A DNA stretch of 64,000 nt from Fistularia commersonii (GCA_037954325.1 JBBMNZ010000001.1:17345258-17409257), one strand, 5' to 3'. Positions 42,331-55,145 are shown, counted from the stretch's first letter. Program-made: numbers and translations. The notes: generated by a model from the sequence alone, not told the origin.

Positions 42331-44289
42331 TGAGGTCATAAAAGTCAACGTTTTTTATGTCAATGTTTCACTGTTTTGATTGTTTTGAAAGGCCAAAACA
42401 AAGAGCTTTCTTTAGTTTCCTGTTTTACATTCAATCCATGTATTTTGATATTTCCCACCCTCTGATCATCATCACCTACATGGGTGTGTCTCTCAGCACT
42501 CCGCCTTGATTGGTCTGCAACATCAAAATGTTGTCCACAAAACAACAGCAGAAGACAAAAACTTTTTTTTTTTTCAATTTTACATCTGATTTCTCAGTCG
42601 GATGAGATGACTCAGGTGTCCTTGCCTACTTCAGATCATTTATTCATCTTCTTTTTATCCTCCATTGTTATTTACTTTTTTATTTAACTTTTATTTACAT
42701 AGGTTCTCTTACCCAGGCACAGCTGTGCAACTTGGCACTCACATCTGATGTGGAGATTCAGATAGCAAGTGTGAAAATACCCTCATTATACGACGGTATT
42801 GTGGATCAGTTTGAGTCTCATGACAGTAATTTTCATCTGTGAATTTGTTTTTTGACATAAACTGCAAAGGTGTAGTCCAGAGAGTTGTTTCCAAACCTGA
42901 AAATTCAGGAACCATATTTTTGTCACATAAGTGACTGTATCAGATTTGCTAAAGTAGCACATGGCTATGAAGAACTTTACACTACGTCACTATCTTCATC
43001 ATCACCTACGTGGTCGTTATTTTTCCTTACAGCAATCGATCTAAAGTGATATCATTAATGTGTGGGGATGTTCATGTAAACATTCAGTGACCACAACCTG
43101 AATGACCATCTGGTTTTTTTTTTGTTGTTTTTTTTTTTTCATAATTCCACATCCCCCAAAAACCTTGTTTTTGCAAAAGAATCACAGTAATGCCCTGTTC
43201 AGTCCAGACTAATCCTTGAGGTCAGACCTAACACTGTTTCTTTAGACATTCATTTCATTCATTCATTGTGTCTCAAGAAGACAAGGATGACGATAAGAGT
43301 CCAGGGTCTAGACTGTCAGTGCACAGTACATCTGCAACAACAGGAAGTGACAGATACCAGTAAAAAGACCACAGTCTATCAATCAAACCGGCCTCTTGGA
43401 GTTGACAGTTCGCCCTGAGCTGAAGTCACAAAAGTTCGTCAAACAACTCAAGCTGACAAGAAAATCCGGATTGACCAATGTTCTCCAACATGAAAGGGTG
43501 GCTTCAACCAAGTGGACAGACCATCAAGGAAAAATGTTATCAAGAACACTACGAGACGCTGACGTTACTACAGGCAGCCGTCATTGAGCGTGATGCAAGA
43601 GTCCAAAACTAGCTTTTGGGGGCAAACTCCAGTCGTTCAGTGAGGCCACACCTATCAACACACACAATTGCTCCAAGCATGATGAAATCTGCCATTGAGG
43701 CCAATGAGGTGAGACTTCAGTGAAAAGGGGATGGGTCTTCTTATCAGGGCTTATTCGGTAGTATATGGTAAACAAGGGCGGACCCAGAATAGGGCACTGG
43801 GGATCACCAATAAGTACCAATCACCATTCAAAGACTGAGAATCTGTTGTGGTGTATTACTGTGTTGTTCTACTCTGTGCAACTAGCAGAAAAAACACGCC
43901 ACGTCCATCATACATCTGAGATTTTTTTATTACACTGGGTATCCGTCACCCTCCAACTTACTTTTTAATACGAAGGATGTGTTTATTAAACCAACATTTG
44001 GGCTTACGTTTTATCCAGAAGTATCAACAAGAACGGAGCCTTTGAAGAGTCTGAGAAGATGTTGGAACATAGCAGGCAACAGGAAAATCTGATTTACAAA
44101 ATAAAGTGAGCAGAAAGGAAAATAAAGTAAAAAGAAAATTCATGGTTGACGTGAAACAGCTTTAATACTGACATTTACAGGAAAAGTCAGAGGCTTTTGA
44201 TTTTCTAAAGGAAACAGAGTCGACAAGGTTTTTATCAAACTTTCAATGAATCCGTGTTCCTTTATCTGCTGTATCGATCAGTCAGGGTC

Positions 44290-44845
44290 AAACACACAAC
44301 ACACACTGCAGGTGCACAATAGACACATGACACAAACTTTGCAGTTCCAAAACACACATTGTGTAGTTGCAAAACCAACACATGACACAACCGCAGCTCC
44401 ACAACCGACAGAACACACACACTCCACAGCTGAGCAACAGACAGACCTAGCACTCCTCTGGTGCAAAGCAGACACACCACACCTACACTGCTGCTAAACA
44501 ACTGACACACACTGAATTTGCAGACACACAACACACACAATCCAGCTCCTCAACAAACTTAAGACACACAAAATACACCCTGCAGTGCAGCAGACACACG
44601 ACACACATTGCGCAGCTCCATATCAGATGTACAGAAAACACACTGCAGCTGCACAACAAAGCACAGTCCGCTGCTCCACAAATGGGCTATATAACACAAC
44701 AGATGCACAAAACACACAATGCTATTTCACAACAGACACACAGACAAGGACAGACATTTACAAATATAGAATAGAGGCACAACACACAATCTGAGGTTCC
44801 ACAATGGGTACACAACAAAAACACAGCAGCTGCAAAACTGAAACA
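44290..44845. repeat. Decayed CA-rich minisatellite, about 30-bp unit
   Basis: Around eighteen units of the general form ACACACACTGCAGCTGCAC followed by AACAGACACA. Spacing ranges from 28 to 34 bp. The GCAGCT core recurs (44310, 44394, 44429, 44614, 44647 and so on). The array runs directly into the (AT)n tract. Confidence 0.7.
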
Positions 44846-44857
44846 ACTGAGTAGTAA

Positions 44858-44859
<2 letters not shown>

Positions 44860-44912
<53 letters not shown>
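44860..44912. repeat. (AT)n microsatellite
   Basis: About 26 AT units with one GT interruption; self-complementary and able to extrude as a cruciform. Confidence 0.97.
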
Positions 44913-45371
44913 TTTTTTTTTTCCAAATGATCAATTTTCATAAATTTCAAGAAAAAGAAAGAATGAAAAAAAAGTATTTTTTTAACAGTTTAAAGTCACT
45001 TCCTTTTTTTTTTTGCTTTTCTTGCAGATCTCAAATTCATACATTAATCAACTCAAAAATGTGGAAAAAAAAACAAACCAGGTCAATGTAGAAACTTTCT
45101 CACCTATCTTTTCCAGAACAAAATTAATTTCCTTGTGGAAATATTTTTAAAAAAAGAAAATGGCAAGTCAGCAAAAGAAAATTAATCTGTATAACTCAAA
45201 ATTTAAGTTAATGTGGCTAAACTTTTTACTAACTTTTCCAGATTTCTTGATGATAACGCTTCATTTTACTGCTGATAGTACTCATTTTTATTCAATTTTT
45301 TTGCATGTCTCTAACAATACCCTGCTGACTATCCATCTAGCTTCCTTGTAGCTTCCATGCTACGTGTTGCC

Positions 45372-45373
<2 letters not shown>

Positions 45374-45434
<61 letters not shown>

Positions 45435-45575
45435 ATGTGAAATGGGTGTGAGGTTCCATGACATGACCAGTCGTCCTCTGAAGGATAGCAGAACAGACGA
45501 GTGTGTCCGGCCTCAGACAGAGCCGCTCTGTCGCACTGATTGGTTTTGGAAGCCAGTTAATGAGCAGGTGTGTGT

Positions 45576-45642
<67 letters not shown>
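45374..45642 (+). repeat. Opposed (CA)n and (TG)n microsatellites
   Basis: CA at 45374-45432 (about 29 units) and TG at 45568-45642 (about 36 units) face each other across about 135 bp. Confidence 0.97.
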
Positions 45643-45645
<3 letters not shown>

Positions 45646-47937
45646 ATGCCACTTTGTATGGGCACATCAATGTGTGCGTCTACCATCGCAGCACCATGGG
45701 CTATTTGAAATGAGAATTTAGCGGCAGGGATGCAAACACACAGACACACACACATATGCACACACACACACACAGACACACAAACGCACACACATGCGCA
45801 GGCACTTGAATACACTGATGTGCACAGGTTTGTGCGCGCACACATATACACACACACACACATACTTACACACACACTGTAATTAGCTGGACTGGAGGTC
45901 GCCACAGGGAACGTCAAGAAAACACATCTGTGACGACTTGATGAAATGTTTTTCAAACCGTATCCAGCCGAGGTTTGAGATGCTTCGCGGTTTAAATCCC
46001 TCAACTGAAACTTTGTGTTGCCTTCATCACCCCACCCTCCTTCATCCTCGTTTGGGAACAGACGACGTTGGGGTTAGATAGGGAAAGGTGCAAATGATTG
46101 AGATACTTGACTAATAATTGAATTTAAAAGTAAAATATCACCTTCATTTAATAACTCTAATCCCTTACAGGACAGCCATCTTTGTAGTTTTAGCACCAAA
46201 TAAAAACTCAACTACTTTATGAATCAATAAGATAAGTTTGTATTTTTTTTCCAAAACAAAACAAAACAAAACCTTATTTTTGAGACACACATAATGGCTT
46301 GAGTTCAGTGGGTGATTACAAAAAAATCCAAAGTAGTACTGGCAACTAAGTAAAAAAAAGTCGAATAAAAGTAAATGGACTTTACTAACGAGGTATTTCT
46401 GAAAATTTTCACAAGAAAATCGGCAAGATATCACTCAAGATTGATTAAGAAATGATCCATCCACCAAAATTTGATGAAAATTAAGTGAAAATCAATTTTC
46501 CACATATTTCATTTAAAAATTACACCAGAAAACATACCCAGTAATGACCCAGAAAATCAGTCCGGACTTTTTAGTAAAACTTATAAAATGTGTAATGGTC
46601 AAAGAACACGGTGGTCTGATGGAACATTACTGGTTAAATATCAAAATAAAATCAGGGTAAATTTTCAGGGTGTGAGGGGAATTTCAAAAAGAAGCTTCCA
46701 GAGAGAAAGTTCATTTGGATAAAAACAAACCAAGTCCAAAAGTAACAAGGAGTAAAAAGACTCCTGGTGAATTGAGCTCAGAGAAACAGAAATAAGAGAG
46801 AAAAAACCGAAGTAGAAAAACATGATAAAAACAGGAGAGGAAGTGGTGGTGATTGTCTTTTATTTTGTCCTCCAGGTTGTTCTTCTGGAATACGACAGAT
46901 TTAAAGTCAGTGTCTGGAGACCGATGGAACTATTGAGGTTTTTTTTTTTGTAGTTCAGAGTTCTGGAATACTTTGCATTCCCGTTTTATTTCTTTCTGAT
47001 ATTAAAAAAGGAAATAGATGATCTTGTTAATTTTCAGGTGAATTTCTGGACAATATTTCTAATCTTTGTCCAATCTCATATCTTGACTTATTTTTGTCAT
47101 AGTGATGATGATTTTGAGGCGATTGTCTGCTTGTAATTCTTGCTTAATAAGGGGTGCCTCAATTTTAGTAAGCCAACTAATAGCTAATTGTTTTCATTAA
47201 TTTTTTACAAAACATCTAGGTAATTTGAATTTTTTTTTGGCTCAATTCAATCTATGGGTTTTTTTCCACATTTTTGGGATAATTTTTTGACTCAATTGTA
47301 AGAAAAAATATATATTTTTACTTTCTAGGTCATTCTTAGAATTAAGTGGATTTTTAAAAATTTTACCTTATGTTTTTCAATTCACAGCAATATCTGTTTA
47401 ATTTTGATGATCATTTCTTTCAATGTTTTACTTCGAGACCAAAAAGGAAAAAAAGGCAGGAAAAAAAAGTGGTTGAATCGAAAATTAACCAAGGGGAAAC
47501 CTCAGCATGAATTCCTGGCACAGACCCATCACCCGTCTTAGGACTTAGAGAACTCTCGTGGCGGGCTGTGTGAAACCCTTTGGGTTCCAGCACGGGAAGC
47601 AGTGTTTGGGAGTTGTGGTCATGTATTCCTTTGACATTGTGTTGCCATGGAGAGTTTTCTATCCTAACTTTGATGTTCATTAATCTCCCATAAACACAGT
47701 GCAAACATTTACAAAACAATGTAAAAGAAAAGCCACCAAATGCACTGATGTGAACAGGTGCGTGGCTTGCAACATACACACACACAAACACACATCAATG
47801 TATCAAAATACACAACCCCCCCCCCCCCCCTCCCCAAGGTTGATAAGTGCCTCCTTCCAGCATCACAATAAACAGTAGAGCCTCGTCCTGCCAAACAGAA
47901 ACAACTGTCAGCCCAGCTTTCCCTTTCCGGACACGGA

Positions 47938-47953
47938 CACACACACACACACA

Positions 47954-47994
<41 letters not shown>
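47938..47994 (+). repeat. (CA)n microsatellite
   Basis: About 28 units with one TA interruption. Confidence 0.97.
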
Positions 47995-47999
<5 letters not shown>

Positions 48000-48176
48000 A
48001 GAAAGAACAACTTTTGTTGGACTTGGGTGTTACTATGGTTACGGGGTCGGGTCCCCCCAGCATTTTGGGGGAAGCACAGTGAGGTTCTTTTACGGTCACA
48101 TGGAGGGAAAGAAGAAAAACACACACATGCACACACACAGTGAGGCCAGGCTGGTAAATACAAGTAGAAACAAATC

Positions 48177-48181
<5 letters not shown>

Positions 48182-48215
<34 letters not shown>
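48182..48215 (+). repeat. Poly-A tract
   Basis: Thirty-four consecutive A. No retroposon body is recognisable upstream. Confidence 0.95.
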
Positions 48216-48216
<1 letters not shown>

Positions 48217-49107
48217 ATTTTTCCTTATATGAGAAGCAAATGACTGTAACTGAGGTTGACCTTTGGTGGCCTGCAGGTGACAATCATCTCTCGTCTTAAT
48301 CTGATTGACACAAATGTTTCAGGTCAATTATGGTAATTTAAGGTGGAAACGTGGAAAAACAAAGCATTTAAATTATTGAAATTTATATAATTTTCTATCT
48401 GGTATTACATTTGTGAAGACATATACTTTTAATATATACATTTAAAAAAAAACATTATATGCTATTAAATATATAACATGTACTGTAAATATCGAAATCT
48501 CAGTGGAATTATTTTGAACAATTTTGGCCAAGTCTCTCTCCCTCTCTTTCACACATAAACACACTTGTGACAGAAGGAGACATTTTTTCTGTAAACAAAA
48601 CCCATCCAGTCTCAGTTTTAACTGATATTATCCACTATATTTTTTGGGGGGCCCTTCGAGCCTCAGCAGCAGTTTGATGAAAAAAACAAAAGTAAATCAG
48701 TAGAAAATAAAGAACAGTAATTTATGTGTTTCAAGGCGTGTCTGCGGGTCGGAGCAGCGAGGAAGAGGCAGAGGCGACCTTGGACGAGATGGGGAGACAC
48801 TGTCGAGCTCCGCATCAATATTTTAACAGCACAGTTGACACATCAAAAAAAAAAAGAAAAGGGAAGAAGAAGACGAGGACGGAGAAGAGAGAGGAGAAGA
48901 AGAGGGAGGAGGAGGAGAAAAAGAAGAATGCTCGGCGATTCCAGATTCATCAAAAATTCATGCTGGGCATCATTGCTGCCATGAATATTCATATGGAGAT
49001 GAATATTAGAATGCGACTCCTATGGAGAAATTAGGTTCATCTTTACACTTATCAATAATTCGCAGGCAGGTGAGTCTCACCGGCCGCTAAATAAATCATG
49101 TCTGCGT

Positions 49108-49139
<32 letters not shown>

Positions 49140-49265
49140 GCAAATACACAGACACACTCAGGCCCGACAAGAAAGGAAAACTTTGTGCGACGAGTGCAAA
49201 ACAACACACTCATAGTGTTGTGTGGGTTCACAGTGAGCCAGTGACATAACCAGTTTAATCTGTGT

Positions 49266-49309
<44 letters not shown>
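49108..49309 (+). repeat. Opposed (CA)n and (TG)n microsatellites
   Basis: CA at 49108-49138 and TG at 49272-49309, about 130 bp apart and complementary. Confidence 0.97.
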
Positions 49310-49311
<2 letters not shown>

Positions 49312-50264
49312 CGGGTGTGATGAGGGGTAAGAGAGAGAGCGAGAGAAAACATTTAAAAAGGAATAAGAGTGCAAGTGAATGAAAAGGTGAGTGAGTCAGT
49401 GTCTAAGTGAAAGTGAAATCTTCAACTTTAAAAGGAAGTTGTTTTTATTTTGCTTAATAAATTACAGTATCGCTGCAGTTTTTTCTCGCACTGGTCCAAT
49501 TCCATGTTAATTACCTGTAAAATTACTGAGGATATTCTCACAGACCAAGGAGACACGTAAAGCCACATAAAGGTCTGGGGAACATTAACAAGCAAAATGT
49601 ACGACAATCTGAACCTACATATTGTTGGGTGAATATGGTTCTTTGTAGCGGCTGGTCGAAGACGCTGTGAAGCGGCAACATGAAGGGAAAGCTAAATGCT
49701 GCTATGCTAATGAATTGTAGCAGCAGGTGGCGCCGCTTATATGAAGTTAAATTAGGTTCACAAGTTGACTGATTGATATATGTTGGTATCTACACCGAGA
49801 ACAAACACAATCGTCTCACACCGCGTTGATTATCCTGTTTGTTTTGACTGATAAACAATGATAAAAGATCTCTCTGTGTATATGCATGTGTGTGTGTGTG
49901 TGTGTGCGTGTGTGTGTGTGTGTGCGTGCGCGCTTGAGAAGCACAGATGACTTGGATATGTAATTGCAACACATGCTGTTCATCTGTCTGACTCATTTGG
50001 TTGTAGTGAATTGTAGCAAAGTCATTAAGCACACGCTCACGCACACACGTACACACACACACGTACACATAAGATAACCCCACACACACAAGCATACAAA
50101 AACAAAGACTGGATGTCGAAGGGATACTTGTGAAGTTGTTCAGGTGGACAGACGTTGTGTCAGTTATTCATGAACTAACAAACAAGCAACTGATGATTTG
50201 TGGGCGCACACACAATAAGGACATTTACCACAGTGTCTCAAGGTGTGACCGGAAGTCAACCTAC

Positions 50265-50385
50265 CTTGAAGAGTTGGTGTCTCTGCTCCTCAGACATCAT
50301 CAGCTGGTGACTGTCCGTTACCATGGTGTCCATGTCCATCAGCCAATCCCAGAGCTCCTGGTAATCAGCCTCCATCTCCTGCAGA
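50265..50385 (-). CDS. akap6: akap6 exon C, start of spectrin-like repeat 2
   Basis: This is a 121-nt exon. Its first base completes a Ser codon, then it reads LQEMEADYQELWDWLMDMD followed by TMVTDSHQLMMSEEQRHQLFK. The donor AAG|GTAGGT is near-consensus. Two acceptors are possible. CGCTTCAG|T at 50386 is preferred because it matches the phase left by exon B; the CTGCAG seven bases further in would break the frame with B. The double tryptophan LWDW and the MMSEEQ run match AKAP6 closely. In mammals this region belongs to the spectrin-like repeats that direct the scaffold to the nuclear envelope. A decayed minisatellite begins about 130 nt upstream of the acceptor. Confidence 0.9.
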
Positions 50386-50509
50386 CTGAAGCGGACAGAG
50401 GGATTAATTCCCTCAGTTGTTTTGCATTCTAATTCAACGAAAATGTCTAGCAGCCACATAAGACGCAGCTTAAGCAAAACCGACTAATGCTAAAGCACAG
50501 CTGGTCTCG

Positions 50510-51330
50510 GGCCTCAATCTCTAGGTGGAGCTGAGTGACCGCCTCAATTTCACCTTAATTGTCTCAACACAACTTGAGGGCAAACAAACTTTAAGGCTAG
50601 TGTATGAAGAAAACCTTCAAGAAAAGGTGGAACAAATCGTGAGACATTCAGGTTGGGGTCAAAAAAATGTCCACCTTAAGGTGAACCTCAATTGTGTGCA
50701 TGGAAGCTTAAGGTGGAACCAATCATCTGTCTAGAAATTTAAGGCAGAGTAATATGTACAAATATCCCCTTTAGACAAAACAGTGTCGAAAGGAATCTTG
50801 ATGTCGAGCTAAATGACTGACTGCATCCTTAAGGTGGAGAAATCCTTACGATTCATCTTAACAACCTCAGGGTGGAGCACAATACTTGACTGGAAACATA
50901 ATAAGGCTGGAACCTCAATAATAATAATTTGTCCTTTATTAATCCCCGTGGGGAAATTCGTTCTCCCATGAGCAGGCTGTTGTCCAGGGGAGGAGTTAAG
51001 GGTTCAGTGTCTTGTTCAACAACACTTCGACAGGAGGAGCCGCGAATCGAACCATGTTTGGTTCTACCTCCTGCACCGAGCCGCCCCATTAAGGTGAGTA
51101 CAGTGTCCGACAGGAACCTTAAGAACTCAAAATCAGTCAGACAAGAACCAGAAGGCCAGAACATTGTCCACCATTGGGTGAACCATAACCCTCTGTCTGG
51201 AACGGTAAACAGAAAACTTAAAGCACACTCAAGTGCACTGACCAAACTAAGAGGTGGAACACAGTGTTTCGCTTAAGTCGGAGCTAAATCATCCAATTTC
51301 AATTCAGTGTCCGATCAGAACATTCAGATA
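50510..51330. repeat. Decayed 31-bp minisatellite with CCTTAAGG core
   Basis: Units of the general form AAGGTGGAACACAGTGTCTG followed by ACTGGAACCTT recur about twenty times at 29 to 35 bp spacing, for example near 50671, 50710, 50831 and 51094. A SINE interrupts the array at 50918-51088. It begins about 125 nt upstream (sense) of the acceptor of exon C. Confidence 0.7.
50918..51088 (-). mobile_element. tRNA-derived SINE inserted in the minisatellite
   Basis: On the minus strand the head starts GGGGCGGCTCGGTGCAGGAG, with the B box GGTTCGATTCGCGG. It then reads GTTGAACAAGACACTGAACC and ends with TCCCCACGGGGATTAATAAA and (ATT)n. This is the usual design of a second teleost SINE type, with a tRNA head and a 3' AATAAAGGACAAATT tail. 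Confidence 0.75.
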
Positions 51331-51833
51331 TCTATCTACTTATAGATAGATAGTTTCAGATAATCACCTCTTGTTCTTTGAGCTTTAACTCTCCCCTTCT
51401 AACTCTTGTCTTGCCCACTCGTTCCTCTTTTCCTGCCTTGTCTTTCTCTTTCTCTCATCATCTTCATCCCCACCTCATCTTCATCCGCCTCCCTCCCCGT
51501 CTCTCCAGCACCACCTTCTCTCCTCCTCCTCCTCGACACGGGATCACATCAAATATTTATGCTGCAGGAGCAGCGGCCGATTGCTCAAACACACACATTA
51601 CTGTCAGCCGTTTTGTTAAAGGTGTGTGTGTGTGTGTGAATGTGTGTGTGTGTGTGTGGGTGTGTGTGTGTGTGTGTGTGTTTATTATTTATATATGCGG
51701 AGGTTCCCCCGGCCTCGGCGGGAATCGCCAACATGTTTCTCAACATTAGCGGTGAAATTGTTTGGAATTCTCCGGTCGCCATCGCAGACAGTTTGACAGC
51801 TCTGTCAGGCCCACGGCGTTTTGGCGGTGACAA

Positions 51834-51864
<31 letters not shown>

Positions 51865-52705
51865 CACATACAGGAAAGGGAAAAAACACTAGGTAAAGCA
51901 CAAACACATTTTAAAAGAAAACTACCCTACGAAAATCACACACATACACACGCACACATGCACACACACGGCCTGACAAGCCATCAGAGAGAGAACAACT
52001 ATGAATGGAATTCCTGAAACACAACAAAGAAAATAAAAACACTTCCATCTACCGTCTCCCACGACACGGCGAGGCTTTAAAGGAATATTTCACTGTTTTT
52101 AAAACTTGTCTGTCACATTAACTCAGGATCTTAAAACACACACACCACACACACACACACACACAGAGAAAGAGAATCAACAGTGCGCATTTGTAACGCA
52201 ATACAAATAATTTTCATTGTTACTTCATTTTTAAGTTTTCTCAACATTTTCTTTTAAATAATGAAATTATTTGTGACATTACCCAAATATTCATAATAAA
52301 CAAATTGAACGAAAATGGTATGAAAAGGCCTTAAAGGGTCAATAAAATACCAATAGATATTTAGGAATTTATTCAAAATTCAGACATTCAGCAAGACAGA
52401 AATCTCTTTAAGTATTGATTGATTAATATGTAAGAGGATAATCCAAGAGCTTAAATTAAATAATAACAATAAAAGTCTGAGAATAAAATCTGAAAGAAAA
52501 CAACTAAAAATTGGCCCAAAATGGTATTGCGGTGGCATCTTCCACCCCTCAAAGCAGCAACAACATTATCTTATCGTTTCCTGTTGCTTGTCTGCTCTGC
52601 ACCTAACATTCGCTAAGGGGTTTGGAAAACATGATCATTGTTCAATCAAAAACAAGCCTGAAGAAATGTCTGAAAAAAGTCTGTCAAGAGAAGATATTTC
52701 TTTTT

Positions 52706-52800
52706 ATCCATCCATCCATCCATCCATCCATCCATCCATCCATCCATCCATCCATCCGTCTGTCCGTCCGTCCGTCCGTACGTCCGTCCATCTATCCATC
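52706..52800 (+). repeat. (CATC)n/(CCGT)n microsatellite
   Basis: Twelve or more ATCC units pass into CCGT units and back. The array abuts the LINE fragment and may derive from its GGAT-rich 3' tail. Confidence 0.95.
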
Positions 52801-52804
52801 CTGC

Positions 52805-53190
52805 TTATCTAGGGCCTTTTTGTGGGGGCAGCAGTCTAAACAAAGAGGTTCCTTCTACCCTGAAAGACAAATGCAGAGTCCACATGACTGCTGATGCTGC
52901 ACCAACCTGCCTGTCGAGCTCCCTCACTCGGAGCAAGACCCTGTGATTCTTGAACCCCTCCACATGGGATAGGCCCTTTTGACCCGGAGAGGGCACTGCA
53001 CCTTTTTCTGGCTGAGAACCACAGCCTAAAATTTGTAGGTGCTGAGTTTCAGCCCAGCCGCTAACGGCTCCTGCAAGACCTGAAGATCCCAATCTGATGA
53101 AGTCAACAGGACCACATCATCTGCAAAAAGTACAATTCTGAGACCATCAAACAGGATTCCCTCAAAGACCCGGCTGCACCTAGAATTTGT
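52805..53190 (-). mobile_element. LINE reverse transcriptase fragment
   Basis: On the minus strand the frames give GLSHVEGFKNHRVLL and RELDRQVGAASAVMWTLHLS. These match the GLSQVGEF-YLGVLF and EIDRRIGAASAVM block of the teleost LINE whose C-terminus lies at 22905-23270. Complementary GACCACATCATCTGCAAAAA at about 53111-53130 corresponds to the FADDVVLL catalytic motif. It is truncated on both sides, and the frame is broken. Confidence 0.75.
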
Positions 53191-54006
53191 TTCTATGACT
53201 GTTCAAACCAGAACTGTTGACAAACTCCCGCTCTCACCGGAAACAAATCTGACTTACTGACAGCAATCACACTAAAATAACTTGATGTAAAATGAACAAC
53301 AAATTAATTTGCGAATAGAAAAAAAACAACCTCAGAAATCAAGTGAAGAGCTGAAACCATGGCATTCAGTCAAGCTTAGCAGAAAATATTATTTTTGAGG
53401 TAAAAAGTGGGAGTGCAGACATATGATGGAGGGGAGGAACATAAAAAATATGTAGGAGAGATGTAAGAAATGCGATTACAGGGGAGTAAACTCTGAAAAA
53501 GATATCTGGAGAAAAGAAGGAGAAAGCTGGAAAGAGGGGGAAGATCTGATATTGGAGGAGAAAGGGAAAAGTAGGAAAATGTGAGAAGATGGAGATAAAG
53601 GAGGAGGAAAAATTGGGAAAGAGAAAGGTGTAATGGAGAAAAGGAACAAATGGAACAAGAAAAAAAAAAAAAAAAAATGAAAAAGGGATGGAAGAAGGAA
53701 GAAAGATGAAGAGGAAAAAGACAAAGAAGAGTGAAGACAAGATGATGAGGAGAAAGAAGGGAGGTAGCAATTAAAAAGGAGGATGAGGAGAAAGATGAAG
53801 AGACAAACACTCTGGATCAAACAGCTTTGGATTGACAGGAGTCAGGATATGAAGATTCATCCTTCTTTTCTCTTTTTCTCTTTATTCAATCTCTCTCTCT
53901 CCTCCCCTTTCGCTCTTTCCTTCTCTCATCACCCCCCCCCATTGCAGTGACAATTAGCAGCTGTAAATTCTGTCACTAATCCATCATCTTCCATGAAGAA
54001 GCAGGT

Positions 54007-54026
54007 GGGGGGGGGGGGGGGGGGGC
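54007..54026 (+). repeat. Poly-G run
   Basis: Twenty consecutive G followed by more G-rich sequence (54030-54080). Confidence 0.95.
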
Positions 54027-54519
54027 AGAGGAGGGGGCTAAGATGGGAGAAACAAGCTGGGGAGGGAGGAAGGAGGGGGGAAGATGGAGTGATAGAGTGA
54101 AAAGGTTGAATGAGTCATATCGGCAGCCTCCACCTTTCAGTCTGGGACGCTGCTGGATTTATGAGCCATTCGCTTCTAATGGACTCGTCCTGATGGAGAC
54201 AAGCAGCGTCCCGGCTGACGGCTCACCCGTTCATACATTCACTCATTCACAAAGTCTACTGATCTTGTCCTGATGAAGACAAGCAGCGTTCGGGCCAACC
54301 TTTCATCCAAACACTCACTTGCTCACTCTTTAATTCATCCACACAGTTCATGGACTCGTCCTCAAGCAGATTTGCAACTATTCATCCATTCACTTTTCTC
54401 ATATGGTCAGTGATTCATTCGTTTCAGAAATAAGAAGCGCTTCAGTGTTGCAAAAAAAATGAAACAAACCAATACCAAAACATAAGACTGAACATTCTCA
54501 TTTCCTATTTTCATATCTA

Positions 54520-55145
54520 CAGCCTTCAGCCACTGATTGTGGAGGAAAAGCTCCTGGGTTCAGTTCTCTCGGTCATCGGTTCCCGGATGGGTCCATCCAT
54601 ATTCTGGATGAGCGTTTTGTCAGGAAAATTAATAGGAGATGCCAAAAGGTAGAGGCCCGAATTTGTTTCTCCTGGAGGGGCTTTAGGTAGACGGAATGTC
54701 ATCTCTCTGGCCGTGAAGGAGGAGGACCTGGTCGGTACTCAAAACAAGTTGGTCTGTTCTCCGTCCGTCAAGCAGAAGAAGAAAGCCTCTTGGTCCTGGT
54801 GGGGTCAGGGATCTCCTGTAACTCCTGAGGAGACCCGGGGCTCATGAAGAGAAAACATCCAGCGACAGGAGGAGTTTGGAGAACATGAAGGAGTTGCAAG
54901 CCCCGAGGGAGCCCGATCAAATCGTCAGACGACTAGAGAACCAGAATGTGAGAACCAGCAGTGACATAGGCTGGCAGTGGGAGGAGCCTTCATGTAAGAA
55001 TTAGTGGCCTGAGAAGGATCAGGCAGCGGATAAGGATCCTTCCGCTTCAGGCAGGAGGCCTTAAGGCAACCCTGGGTGTGTTCCTACAGGGTGAGCTAGA
55101 GTGCCACTAGTCTGCTACCATGACAACGGATGAATGAATGAAACA
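54520..55145 (+). repeat. Unassigned retroelement-like block
   Basis: Complex, non-simple sequence of about 620 bp ending in CAACGGATGAATGAATGAAA, the type of short tail left by teleost non-LTR elements. No reverse transcriptase motif is visible and the frames are closed. Family unknown. Confidence 0.3.

Larger units (their letters stand above)
31266..50264 (-). other. akap6 intron D/C
   Basis: Intron of 19 kb with no exon recognised. Contents: TG-rich acceptor zone (31294-31308 on plus as AC); complex block at 32150-32430; AT-rich decayed phrases near 34020-34270, 39120-39300, 46180-46570 and 47030-47400; compound CT/CA at 34376-34432; X-box at 35087-35100; long CA block at 35331-35470; decayed tandem repeat at 35540-35750; RTE tail at 35850-36216; many CA/TG tracts; decayed GTTA/GTCA arrays at 38280-38590 and 40120-40320; pyrimidine-rich stretch at 41030-41290; SINE fragment at 42195-42330; CA-rich minisatellite at 44290-44845; (AT)n at 44860-44912; poly-A at 48182-48215; purine-rich stretch at 48840-48935. 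The complex stretch 43200-44000 resembles no repeat I can name. Confidence 0.75.

Noticed and set aside
48724..49034. Lys/Glu/Arg-rich open frames
   Set aside because: They come from a purine-rich AAG/GAG tract in the intron, with no conserved residues or exon signals.
50265..50378. Exon C starting at the inner acceptor CTGCAG|GAG
   Set aside because: That start would need phase 0 from exon B, but exon B's better coding frame ends with two extra bases. The outer acceptor CTTCAG|T restores the frame and gives a sensible Ser-Leu-Gln junction.
52706..52800. CRISPR-like or regularly spaced array
   Set aside because: The period is four bases with no spacers; this is a simple tetranucleotide repeat in a eukaryotic genome.
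53366..53820. Phe/Ser/Leu-rich open frames resembling membrane segments
   Set aside because: They are translations of a pyrimidine-rich low-complexity tract. Three overlapping frames are all open, which shows composition rather than coding.
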